Positions 10,410 to 22,400 of a stretch of DNA of 64,000 bases are shown piece after piece (the stretch's first letter is position 1; each line of letters begins with the position of its first letter). The notes below the pieces were generated by a model, which saw only the letters and a list, made by a program, of their open reading frames with translations, did not search any database and was not told where the DNA came from. The stretch is from assembly GCF_037325665.1 (NCBI RefSeq), contig NC_090251.1, forward strand, positions 16,857,551 through 16,921,550, written 5' to 3'. Source of the DNA: Littorina saxatilis. Lineage: Eukaryota > Mollusca > Gastropoda > Littorinimorpha > Littorinidae. Position numbers and translations under genes: made by a program.

Positions 10410-13400
10410 CTCGGAGTCTGATAGGTGAGATTCCAATTTTTTTTCTTGCCGTTTTGTAGGCTATCCCCCGTACACACCATTGTGCGTACTGCTGTGGGGT
10501 TACTGTTACTGTCAGAACTTTCAAGCTAATAAATGTGAATGCAGCAGGCAAAGCCGGCACATAAATCCTGGCCTGATTTACTCAGTTTAAGGGGTAGCCG
10601 TAAACGAGCACTGTTGCTGTCACTGTGTACTGCCAATGTTGTCGGGGCATGATCCTTTCTGCAGCGACGAAATCGTAGACAAGATCGCCGATCGAACGAC
10701 CTTGACACTGCGAAGCTCCACAACCAGAAAAGCGCCCGTGCCTTTTCGCAGACTTCTTTTTGGTTAAAATGTCCTCCTTCGGAATATCATAAAACAGTAT
10801 CCCAGTTGAAATTTCACAGATCTGCTTCGTTAAAAACACCAAATTAGCGCTTCACGGGTCAGTCAGTTTGGCTTCTTTCCCTTTGCACGCAAGTGATGCC
10901 AGCAGTGCAACACGGGTACTCACGCTGATCAAACGGTCGAATTATCACCCTGCAACCACTTTCATGGCATGTTCCCCGTCTTTTCTTGTCGTAATATATG
11001 ACACTTTGCAGAAAACTGGTTTTGCTCACATCACCACGTGGCCGGAACAGCATGTGTTTTGCGCGTGCGTATGCAACGATATGCGTTCAACGTGCGCGTG
11101 TAAAAATTGCGTCATTAACCATGGTGACATGACGACATTAACAGCACTTATGTAATGACGTTGCCTTTCACCAAAAGGCAGTTACGGTCTTGATAGGGAG
11201 CCATATTGAGCAATCTTTGTAACCGTCAAGGGTTCCAGCTCATCATTTTGTCATGATTCCAGTGCCTTACTCCTACGGTTACATGCCAAAACCTTACAGG
11301 TGAGACTGTGTCTGCAAGAAGTTCTTGAAAGTTTTTTAAGTGAAAGTAATCGTTCATCGAAAATTTTGAGATGAAAAGATGCAGTCTCAACGATTTCTTG
11401 TGCAGCTGCACAGTATTCATTGAATTAAATTTCACTTGGCACTTTGGCTTCTTTTTTTTCAAGACCCCATTCCCACCTCGGTATGCAGGGTAAGATTCTA
11501 AGAAACAAGACACCTGTCCTGCGTCTTCCCCTACATAGCCAGGGTCCAACCAGATTTTAGTAGATATTTTTTTCTTCAAATTGTTGAGAAAAACTTTTTA
11601 AAAGCCAACAGAGATTAGGGAAGTATTCTGAGGGATGCATTTTAGCCTACCTTTCATTTTTCAGTGAATCGCCCATGAGTATTTGCTTTTAGAACTACCT
11701 CCCACGCCCTCCCTCACTTGTGCCTTCATATTGCATGTTTCTTTCAGGCCAGATATTCTTGCCGCTACACGCTCGCGGAGCTAGGATGCGAGAGTGTATA
11801 TGAAATGGTTTGATGGCTAGCTACGCAAGAATTAAACACCATTGGTTGATACTGAATAGGTCGTCTGCACTGGTCTGTTAACAGCCATGGACAACCAGTC
11901 AGATTGGCAGCAGTGTGGTGACATCTTTTTTCGCCAAGCGAGCAAGCCCAAAGCTACCTTGCGTTCGCTGCGAGAATCCTAGCATCCCTCGCGGCGAGAA
12001 TTGCCCAAGAAACGGTACTTCCTCGCCCCACTCCCGTCACTCACCAATTCTAGCCTTTTAGAAACGGGGTACTGGTCTAATGGAATGTGGTGCCATTTGG
12101 GCTCCTCTAAACCTGCACCCCCGCAGAAGACGAAAAAGATGCACAAGAAATTCTTAGAGAGCCCCGTTAAAATAATAACCAGACAAAAAAAAGTAAAATT
12201 CCAACCCTTTTTTACATTTAGTTAAAAAAATGTACAAAATGTTTTATCATAGACCAGGAATCGGACAAGGGAGATGGTGTCTGTATGTGTAGAGCAATTC
12301 TGAATCAATCTTAATGAAAGTTTACATGCACATAAGTTGTTCTTCAGTACTGGTGACAGAAACTTGAGAAAGGGGGAAAACTGGTCAAAATTTAAATCTG
12401 TAGTTTTGTTGTTGAAATATAGCTTTTCATAAAGCAGAAATACTGTAGTATCTGATTTACAAAAGAAGAAATCACTGGTTCACATGGTTCTTACAAAATC
12501 TAACTTTTAAAGCTGGTTTCTGTGTGTGTGTTTGTATGATGACGATAGGCTCCGAAACGGTTGCATCGACTGAATGTTCTTTGCCACTTGAGTTGTGTTA
12601 TTGGGTACTTTTGGAATAGCAAATTTGAAAGGATTCTTTAAAAAAAACATTAGATAGAATGACCCATCGAGGATCCTCTCTGTCTGGGCTGTCGAAACTT
12701 GGTCTTGTTAAGACTTACGTCTTTTACAAATGGTTAACGGAGAGATACACTCGCAGCACATTTAGCAAAGTTCTGTTGCCAAATCATCATAGATCAACAT
12801 TTCACTATGCACACATGCAGTCGAAATAGATGTGAATTTCACATGACCGAAAACTGCTTACTAGCAGTAGCAGGTGACAAACAGAGCAATCACTGATCTA
12901 AATGTTTAGATCAGTGAGAGCAATTTGTTGAAGAACAGTTACTCCGGTTATTCGTCTTCAGTTATTTCCCCTGCCATAAGTTTCCTTGCAGATCTGCTGT
13001 CGTGTAAGTTTAGTGAAATTAACTAGTGTCATTTACTCATTGGAACGGGTGGGGATGTAGCTCAGTCGGTAGCGCGCTGGATTTGTATCCAGTTGGCCGC
13101 TGTCAGCGTGAGTTCGTCCCCACGTTCCGCGAGAGATTTATTTCTCAGACTAGTCAGAGTCAACTTTGTGTGCAGACTCTCCTCGGTGTCCGAACACCCC
13201 CGTGTTTACACGCAAGCACAAGACCAAGTGCGCACGGAAAAGATCCTGTAATCCATGTCAGAGTTCGGTGGGTTATAGAAACACGAAAATACCCAGCATG
13301 CTTCCTCCGAAAGCGGCGTATGGCTGCCTAAATGGCGGGGTAAAAACGGTCATACACGTAAAAGCCGTGGGAGTTTCAGCCCATGAACGAACAAACAAAC

Positions 13401-16400
13401 AAACTCATTGGAAGATTTTTCCAATCTTCTCAGTCAATGAAGCACCCTAAGTTCTATGCCGACAGAAGTCACTTTGGGACAACACGACGATTGACTTCAT
13501 TTATGAGCCCAAAGGCAAGGATATTGACAAGAATGTATGCATTTGACATTAAATGAAACATTAATAGACAGTTTCCAACTCACCAGATCTGCCAAAGAGC
13601 CTTCACTTGTGGAAAATGATGGTTTTAATCAGACAGGTATCGGAAACAATCTTTTGGTAACCGTGGCGACGTGAAGGCGCACATTTGTTTGTTTATGGCT
13701 GTTTTCCGTGTAACAACCCAGTTGAAATTTGTGTTTAAAATATCATCAATGTGTGGCTTGTAATCTCCGAATCAGTTGGTTATCTGCGTTTCGAGGGTAA
13801 TTCAGTTTGAGTGGAGTTACTTTGAAACCTGCGTATCATGTGTGACGGCCCGAACAAATTTGATTGCAATATTTTATACAGGAAGTAAATTTAATTGATT
13901 CTGGCTCAGTCTTATAGATTTTGAATGCAGTGTTTTGGTAGTTTATCTGCTTTTCTACTTTGAAGCTTATTTGGAGTGTTACGCTGATCGAAGTGAGGTA
14001 CCCAAAGTGTGACATCACTGATCAGTCGTATGCAGGTTACACCTCGGAACACATTCGCATTTCACAAAGAGAACAATAAATGGCAACATTTTAAGAAATG
14101 CATCAGTTTTAACTTTTATTAGATAATATTTAAACAAAAACAGCACAGACACGATTGTTAGGCCTAAAAAAAAATAGGTGTGGTTACGGTAACCCGACGC
14201 GACCTACCCTATTTTTAGGGGCCGACCCTATAACTTTTTATTACATTTTTGTCAAAAAACCAAAAAAAACCCAAGAAAACGAGTGCAGAAAACGCAATGA
14301 AAGCGAAAGCGCTCGAGTCGCACACTTATTTCCCTGTCAAGTAGGTTTTAATTTGTACACATTAGAGGAAAAAAAGTGATTGCTTACCTTCGTACCCTAT
14401 TTTTTTTGGCTATGTTACCTTAACCACACCTATATTTTTTGCGGGGGGGGCCTTATCAAAAACACAGACCATGAGGTAAGTCGGCAAAGACGCTCCTAGT
14501 GTGCGTTCCCGTTTTGGTTTGCCATTTTTACTAGCATTTTCACTGTAAATTTTTGATTTTACCATATTTATTGAATGATCGAGGTATTTTCTTTGATTGT
14601 GGTGATTTTGCTATCTCTCTGTCATGTACTGGGTGCTTCGTGGCCAGTTTCTCCTCTAGACTGTATTGAAACCTGCATCCGTGTGAGCTGTCCCTAGTCA
14701 AGCAGTATGTAAGAAATGTTAAGTCCTTTGTCCTGGAAACTTGCATTCTCCCAGTAAGGTCATATATTGTACTACGTTGCAAGCCCCTGGAGTAATTTTT
14801 TGATTAGTGCTTTTGTGAACAAGAAACAATTAACAAGTGGCTCTATCCCATCTCCCCCCTTTCCCCGTCGCGATATAACCTTGAACGGTTGAAAACGACG
14901 TTAAACACCAAATAAAGAAAGAAAGAAAGTGAGCTGTCCCCCACTTGTCACCAGTAGCAAAGAACAACTCACATGTACACTAGTTCTTCCAGATTGCGTC
15001 ACATCCGGCTTTTGGTTAGGGTTGAGGGGGCACTATGATGACCTCATTTTTAAATGAATTAATTGATATTTATGTCTATATCTTTGACTCAGTCCACACT
15101 CTGGAACTGCATTTCACTTTGAGCCTGGAAGCTTAAAAATTAAATAATTAGTTACTTGTAAAAGTTGTCATTTAAATAACATTTACAGATTTAAGAATGA
15201 TTGCAATGAATTGAATAATACTGTCTGTATCTTTTCCTGAACCCAAAGAAATATTAGAAATGTCATGTTTACTCTAAAAATGTGCTCACAATTAAGGAAA
15301 ATCGGTTTGTGTAAATAAGACCTGTCCATCATATGCTAGGTTTGCATGCTTCGCCTAGACGAGGGCAATCTGTCTCTGTCTTCGTGTTTGGGATAACCAA
15401 GCCTTACTTACGGTAAGTCTCGGTGATCACCGGTTTTGAGTGTAGATGTTTTAGTTTTAGGCCAACAAATTGACTAAATGTTTTGATATCGCTTCATGCG
15501 ATTTGTATTTTTTCAATAGGTCGGACGGAAGGGCCTACTGCAGCAGTGATGAGGAAACAGATGATGCAGAACCGCTGGACCATGACTACAACTTGCCACA
15601 GGTGAAGGGCAAGAAGGTTGTCAATCGTGGCAAGTGGACAAAAGAGGAGGTGATTTTTTAACACCCTCCCCACCACTTACCCCCAGTCAAAGTAAGACTG
15701 TCAGTTGCTCTGACTGTCAGGGGTTGCTTGGTACAAACTTGCTCACTTGTGGCTAGCTTGCAAGTTTTCTTTCTTACCCTCCTTTTTTTCTGTCTTGAAT
15801 AATTAACTCTTTGCTGTATGATGAGCTGTTCGTAGTCATAGGTTCAATGGTTGTTTATTTTGTTGGTGATGAGAACTGCAATGTACATGTACTTTATTTG
15901 GTGACCTATATTAGGTGTGGCGTATATAGACTGGTTTGAAAAGGCTCACCATCCTCTGGTTGTCACAAAACTATAATAAAAAAAAAGATCCAGACATGAT
16001 TTAGGCTACCAGTGCCATAGCGTATCAATAGATTTCGCCGTATTTTGTACGCATGATTGTCGAGAATACGCTCAGTACGGTCAGTGGGGAAAAAATACGA
16101 CGAGAAAAATTCCTAGACTACTTTTCTTCACAAGCCCATCCTGAAGCCGATCCAGTATTTTGGCACATGATTACGTCACTATATTAGCCGCTGTCAAAAA
16201 AAATATAATCGGATCGTGTCAATCAATCAAAACAACCAGGCAAACGAAAGTACGGTATTTGGCGAAATCGGCTCCGAGAATAAACAAGTAAAACAAAGAA
16301 GAAAAGTGAAAAAGTTTGAAGAAAAATATCACACACACATACACACACACACACAATTTCTAACCAACACACACATGTAGTCCCGCCCGGAATAAGCTTT

Positions 16401-19400
16401 TTTGGGATGATTTACGACTTTTGCACACATTTCGAGCAGACGAAAACACAACATGGCGGCTCTCGCTCCAACTATCGCGAGACACAAAAAAACAAAATCT
16501 CGCGCGCGCGAGATCCTGATACATCCGGTGTTTCTCTGTACGCTTGTCACGACGACTTGTTGACAAACGAAGATTCGCGAATGAAAGAGAAAAGCGCCGA
16601 GTCTTGAGTAGAGAGCTAATAAAGTACCGGTAATCGCTAATCGAGCGAAATGAAAATCCGCGGCGACTTCCATTAGGTGAATGCTATTCAAGTTTAGGTA
16701 ACGTTTTAGCCGCATCTTTTTATAAGCCGCAATGCGATTTTTTTTTTTAAAGTCGCGGCTTGTAGTCCGTCAAATACGGTACAGTTTTTGTCAGTAAAAA
16801 TTGAAAAAAGCATTTGTTTTAAATGTATAGGTAAACTTAATTAACGGTGTGACGGACGCGCATGAGGCATGTTTTAATCATGGATGTGCAAACGCTGTGT
16901 GGAGTACGCTCATTTTTTAGAAAATACACCAAGTTTGTTTGAGAATACTCAAAGTGCAAAACAGGGGTTCCCAGGTCTGGGCTAAGAAATGAGCTCTAAA
17001 ATCTCAATCCTGTTTAAATGGCTTTGCCTCCAAAAATGTGATTGTTGTGCTTCAGGAACTGGGTTACACATGTATGAATTTTGTTGGTGCAGGACGAAAA
17101 GCTGCGCAAAGTAGTGGAGGCGAAAGGCCTGCACGATTGGAAAGCGGTGTCCAGCTACTTCCAGGACCGCACGGACATCCAGTGTCAACACCGCTGGCAC
17201 AAAGTCCTCAACCCGGACCTCATCAAAGGGCCCTGGACAAAAGAGGTGTGTGGAATGTTGTTGACATTCATGTACATGTGACAGGGAAACTACTGCGTCG
17301 CCCTTCACATCAGACTGTCTGTAGAGTTGTCTGCCGGCTTGAGCGTGGGCTATTTATAGTAGCTCGACGTTTCTTGTACGTCAGTCGCTGGTTAGACACT
17401 TGTGAATTGTAGAGTCCTGTTTGTGATGGGGTCTGGCTACTGCTGTCTCCTAGTATGCTCTTGGGAACCTTTGCGTACCCATAGCAATTTTTGTTGGGCT
17501 AAGAAATTAGCTCTAAAATCTCTATTCTGTTTGAATGGCTTTGCCTTCAAAGGGATCGCTGTGCATCAAGCACTCGGTTACATACATAGAGAGATACAGA
17601 CATGGCAACAAGTCTGTCGGTCACTGAGAGTGAGAGGATTTTCTGCTTGCAGAAGATTACGCATCAGATTAGAGCTAAAAAAAAATTGATCATGGAAATC
17701 TCGTTGTTCATTATAAGGTACATGTACGTAGTACAGAATTTTTGGAATTCTCTGAACCGATCACAAAAACATGGTGATATCAGTTAGATTAACTCTGTAA
17801 ATTTGCTTCTGTACAGAATTTTCCCCCGGCTTCTAGTGCCTATAGGATGCAGGGACGGGGAGCCCTGGGTTGTTATGAAGTGTCAATTGGTGTTGGTTTG
17901 ACTGTGTGTTTAGGAGGACAACAAGGTGATCCACCTAGTGCAGGAGTACGGACCCAAACGCTGGACCCTCATCTCCAAACACCTCAAGGGACGCACTGGC
18001 AAGCAGTGTCGAGAAAGGTATGTGGTTTTTACTCACATTGTTTTGTTACCCGTCCATTTTAATTGTTGAATCCCTGTAGAATTTGATGGAAGCTGGAGAG
18101 CTCTGCTAACCTTATTACTCAGATGGAGATCCAGGTATTGGAATCAAATTGTCCAGTGAGGTTACCCTCGTGGAAATTCTGGCTGCTTTCTCACTGGGGA
18201 AAGCAAGCTGCCATACAGTACGGCGCTACCAAACTTTTTTTCCCGTCCTGCATGCATATATATATATTCATGTGTCCATGCTCTGAGACTTTCACTCTGA
18301 ACTCGTGCGCATGCATGCACACAGGAGTTTTCAGACACCAAGAACAGTCTGCACAAATTTGACTCGGGGAAAATAGATCTCTTGCTGAATTTGGGGGTCG
18401 AACCCATGACGACTGGTTTCAAGCCAGCACTGCTACAGACTTAGCTATATCTCCCCCAAATGAGCTCCTTGGAAGGTATATCTGTTGAGTCACTGTGTAC
18501 TATTTTGTATCGTCCCAAAGATTGTGTACTGACTGTCAGCTTCACTTTTTCTTTCCCTAAATGTTTGCAGGTGGCACAACCACCTGAACCCCAACATCAA
18601 GAAAACTGCGTGGACAGAAGAAGAGGACCGCCTCATCTACCAGCTCCACCGTCGCCTTGGCAACCGCTGGGCTGAAATTGCCAAATATTTACCTGGCAGG
18701 TGAGAACATTTTTGACTCACATGCGAAGCAAAAGTGAGTCTATGTACTCACCCGAGTCGTCCGTCCGTCCGGAAAACTTTAACGTTGGATATTTCTTGGA
18801 CACTATTCAGTCTATCAGTACCAAATTTGGCAAGATGGTGTATGATGACAAGGCCCCAAAAAACATACATAGCATCTTGACCTTGCTTCAAGGTCAAGGT
18901 CGCAGGGGCCATAAATGTTGTCTAAAAAACAGCTATTTTTCACATTTTCTCTGAAGTTTTTGAGATTGAATACCTCACCTATATATGATATATAGGGCAA
19001 AGTAAGCCCCATCTTTTGATACCAGTTTGGTTTACCTTGCTTCAAGGTCAAGGTCACAGGAGCTCTTCAAAGTTGGATTGTATACATATTTTGAAGTGAC
19101 CTTGACCCTGAACTATGGAAGATAACTGTTTCAAACTTAAAAATTATGTGGGGCACATGTTATGCTTTCATCATGAGACACATTTGGTCACATATGATCA
19201 AGGTCAAGGTCACTTTGACCCTTATGAAATGTGACCAAAATAAGGTAGTGAACCACTAAAAGTGACCATATCTCATGGTAGAAAGAGCCAATAAGCACCA
19301 TTGTACTTCCTATGTCTTGAATTAACAGCTTTGTGTTGCATGACCTTGGATGACCTTGACCTTGGGTCAAGGTCATGTCAAGGTCAAGCATGTGAGTCGT

Positions 19401-22400
19401 ATGGGCTTTGCCCTTCTTGTTTCTTTTGGCTGGGTGATAATTACCTCCTTTGATGTTGATTATGGAAAAAGCAAAGTACTGCACAGAAGCTTTTACTTTT
19501 AGCTTTACTAACTCGTTCACTTTTTTTTTTTTTACCAGGCAATCCAAATATCCAAGAAAGCACACAAAAAACTAAATTCCAAAAAACAAAAACTACACAC
19601 GAAAAACTCATTCTTCCTTGAATAAATTGCCTACGGCCCCAGAGAGGACTTGGAGAGGACAGCACGTTTCGCCCTGCAGTCCGGACTGACGATCTAACAG
19701 CGAACGACAAGAAGAAGAAGAATAAATTGCCTGTTGTACACAATTATATTTTATCTGATGTAAAATACTTTCAATGGTGTTGGTCCTGAAATAATGTCAA
19801 TTATTTGTGTAGCTGTATTGTTTTCTTTTCTAGGACTGACAATGCGATAAAGAATCACTGGAACTCTACAATGAAGCGCAAGTACGAGAGCGAAGAGATA
19901 ACGGATCGCAGTTCCAGTGGAATGATGCCCATTTACAACCACTCGTACTCTTCCTCCTCCTCCTCCTCCCACCATCGTATGCAGAGCTTGCAGCCGGTCC
20001 ACCTCTTTCAGAACACGCACTCTCAGTCTGTAAGTACACTGCCCCATTTCTTCTGCATCTCTTGAAAGTGAAAGACAGCAAAGCTGCATTGCTCTTTTGT
20101 CTTTGTTTTTATGAAAATCGAAATGGTTGCTTGATGGTTATGCATTTTTTGCAACGATGACCGCTGCTTTCTGTGGAGAATCGCAGCCCTCTCCAATCAA
20201 ATTAGGGGTGTTGTAACATGGTTGTATTCATTGCTGAGACCTAGACTTGTGATCCTGCTTCCTCCATGTGGCCACAGTCACTATCTGACTATTCTGTCAT
20301 AATTTGAGGGTTCTGAAATGCACAAAACAAACAAACACCAGGCATGGGAATTGTCCGCCGAAAGGCAAATTTCCGCCGATTTTTTTTTTTGTTCCGCCGA
20401 AAAAGCAAAAGTGTCCGCCGAAAAAATAAATGGGGGAGGCAAAAATGGTTCTAAAAACTGAATATAATGGCAAACTTGGAGCTAAGATGACACCAAATTA
20501 CACCAGTTGGGTTCTTTGGAGAAAAAAAATTCCGCCCAAAATGCCCCCAAACCCCCCTAGCAGGGCTAGGCGCTTCGCGCCGTCGACTTTGCTATTACTT
20601 ACAAATGTTCAGCCTTTTTTACTTTTTTCAATTCCCATGCCTGAAACACACACACACAATCACACATTACACACACACACAAAAACGCAAATACATAACA
20701 AAACAATCATTCTTGATAAATTCTTGCTTTGATTCTATGTATATATTTGCTCCCTTGCAAAGGATTATGTAGTCCAGGTAAATCAGAATGAATCAATTGC
20801 TTTCAGCCATGGATACTTCATTTTCTAGTTTTGGACAATTATTTCAATCTGTTTTCAGAGAAATTTATGAGAGTGAAGATCTCTTGTTTCAGTTTCTTTC
20901 AATGAATTAGGAAGAACTTTAGTGCCACCTTAGCATAAGTAGAAGCGTGATTACATGTCATTTCTCATTTTTCTTCTGATTTATATTTCAGCATTCAAAA
21001 TCAGTCAGTCTGAAGCAAAGTAAGTACATCTTTGTTACTTTTTTTTGTTGCTCACCTGGGTTCACTGAGTTCACATTGTCACTGAGTCATAGGAATAAGT
21101 AGCGCTCATCTGTATGTGAACCTGCAAACCGTCTGTGAAAGAAAATAACATTGGAGTTTTCTCCAACGTAGTTTAAGCTAGAGCTTTGAAACTTCACACA
21201 CAGTCACTGCTGTGATGTGATGACCTCTTTACGATTACACAATACAAGTCTGAATGTCCATAGAGTTATAAAGAACAATATTTTATGCACCTTTATAAAT
21301 CGGTTTGATAACTTGAATTCCTTAATATCTCATTGAAAAAAAGCTGATTCCCAAAAGAAAAAGAAAAGAAAAAAAAAGAAAAAAAAAGAAAGTAAAAAGA
21401 AAAAAAAAAAGAGACAAAAAAAAGAAGAAAAAAAAACTTGAATTCCTATTCTGCATGTGAAGAGAGGCTCAGACAGCAAGGTACCTTAACGAGAGTAATG
21501 TGACGTGTTTCAGTGAACATGGGCATGGCAACAGATACACAGGACTTGTCTTCCATGCAGATGGGACACAGTGGGGCCGTAGCCACGCCGCTCAAGTAAG
21601 TCTCAATACTGTCTCTGTCCCTCTTTTGGTGAAGTTTTTGGTTCTATCAGTGTGACAGGGAGACTATACTGTGTCACCCTTCACAGCAGACTGCAGTTGT
21701 CTGCCGGTGAAGAGCGCGATCTATTTAAAGTAGCTTCTACGCCGCTGACACCTGTGAATTGTAGAGTTCTGTTTGTGATGGGGTCTGGCTGCTGCTGTCT
21801 CCTAGTATGCTCTTGGGAACCATTGCATACCCATAGCAGTTTTTGTAGGGCTAAGAAATTAGCTCTAAAATCTCAATCCTGTTTGAATAGTTTTGCCTCC
21901 GAAGGTGATTATTGTGCTTCTTGCACACAGTTACATAAGTCTCAATTCTGTCTGTCTCTTTTTATGAAGTTTTTGTTTCTGTCAGTATTACTGCATTCAC
22001 ACAAGTACCTGTTGCAGAAATAGGGTACAGCGAAAATGAACACTGCATGTGTATGACTTGAATGGTACTCGACTTTCGAGCCTTGGCTTTTTAAAGGAAT
22101 ATGAGAATTCACATTCCATTGTTTCCAAGCTGTGAGCTGTTTTACAGAGTATCAGAAAAACAAAATGTAGATCTCGCATGCACATGCTTTGTTTTAAACA
22201 GTAGTGTGAAGCCAATGGTTCTCATTCATGATGTGGGGAATATGGTTTCCCACATTTATATAGTGGCAAATAGTGCAAACCTTTGGTTCTTTAACCTGTT
22301 TCAAACAGAAAAATGCGCACGAAAAAGATCTGTTAATCCATGTCAGAGTTTGTTGGGTTACAGAAACACAAAAATACCCAGCATGCATACAAAAAAGAAA

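Larger units (their letters stand above)
10425..15519 (+). other. Myb intron 1
   Basis: A 5.1 kb first intron. It holds a SINE (13046-13402), a Harbinger-like MITE (14161-14452) and a truncated retroelement tail (14695-14928). The stretch 10425-13045 has no repeat I recognise and no convincing coding frame. Confidence 0.7.
15620..19885 (+). other. MYB: Myb DNA-binding domain exons (R1, R2, R3)
   Basis: R1 (GKWTKEEDEKLRKVV...HRWHKVLNP) spans exons 2-3, R2 (GPWTKEEDNKVIHLV...RERWHNHLNP) spans exons 3-5, and R3 (AWTEEEDRLIYQ...NAIKNHWNST) spans exons 5-6. Each repeat has three tryptophans 18-19 residues apart, the hydrophobic core signature of SANT/Myb folds. R2 and R3 contain GKQCRERWHNHLNP and TDNAIKNHWNST, the recognition-helix sequences that read the AACNG site in animal Myb proteins. 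All nine tryptophans are present, so the domain looks functional. Confidence 0.92.

Noticed and set aside
13046-13130. tRNA gene at a SINE head (also 24885, 25757, 33200, 58948)
   Set aside because: The cloverleaf-like head is followed by the same SINE body in each case and flanked by target duplications; the stems are imperfect. These are SINE promoters, not tRNA genes.
16489-16520. CpG island promoter suggested by CGCGCGCGCGAG
   Set aside because: Too short and inside a probable transposon remnant within a Myb intron; no exon follows.
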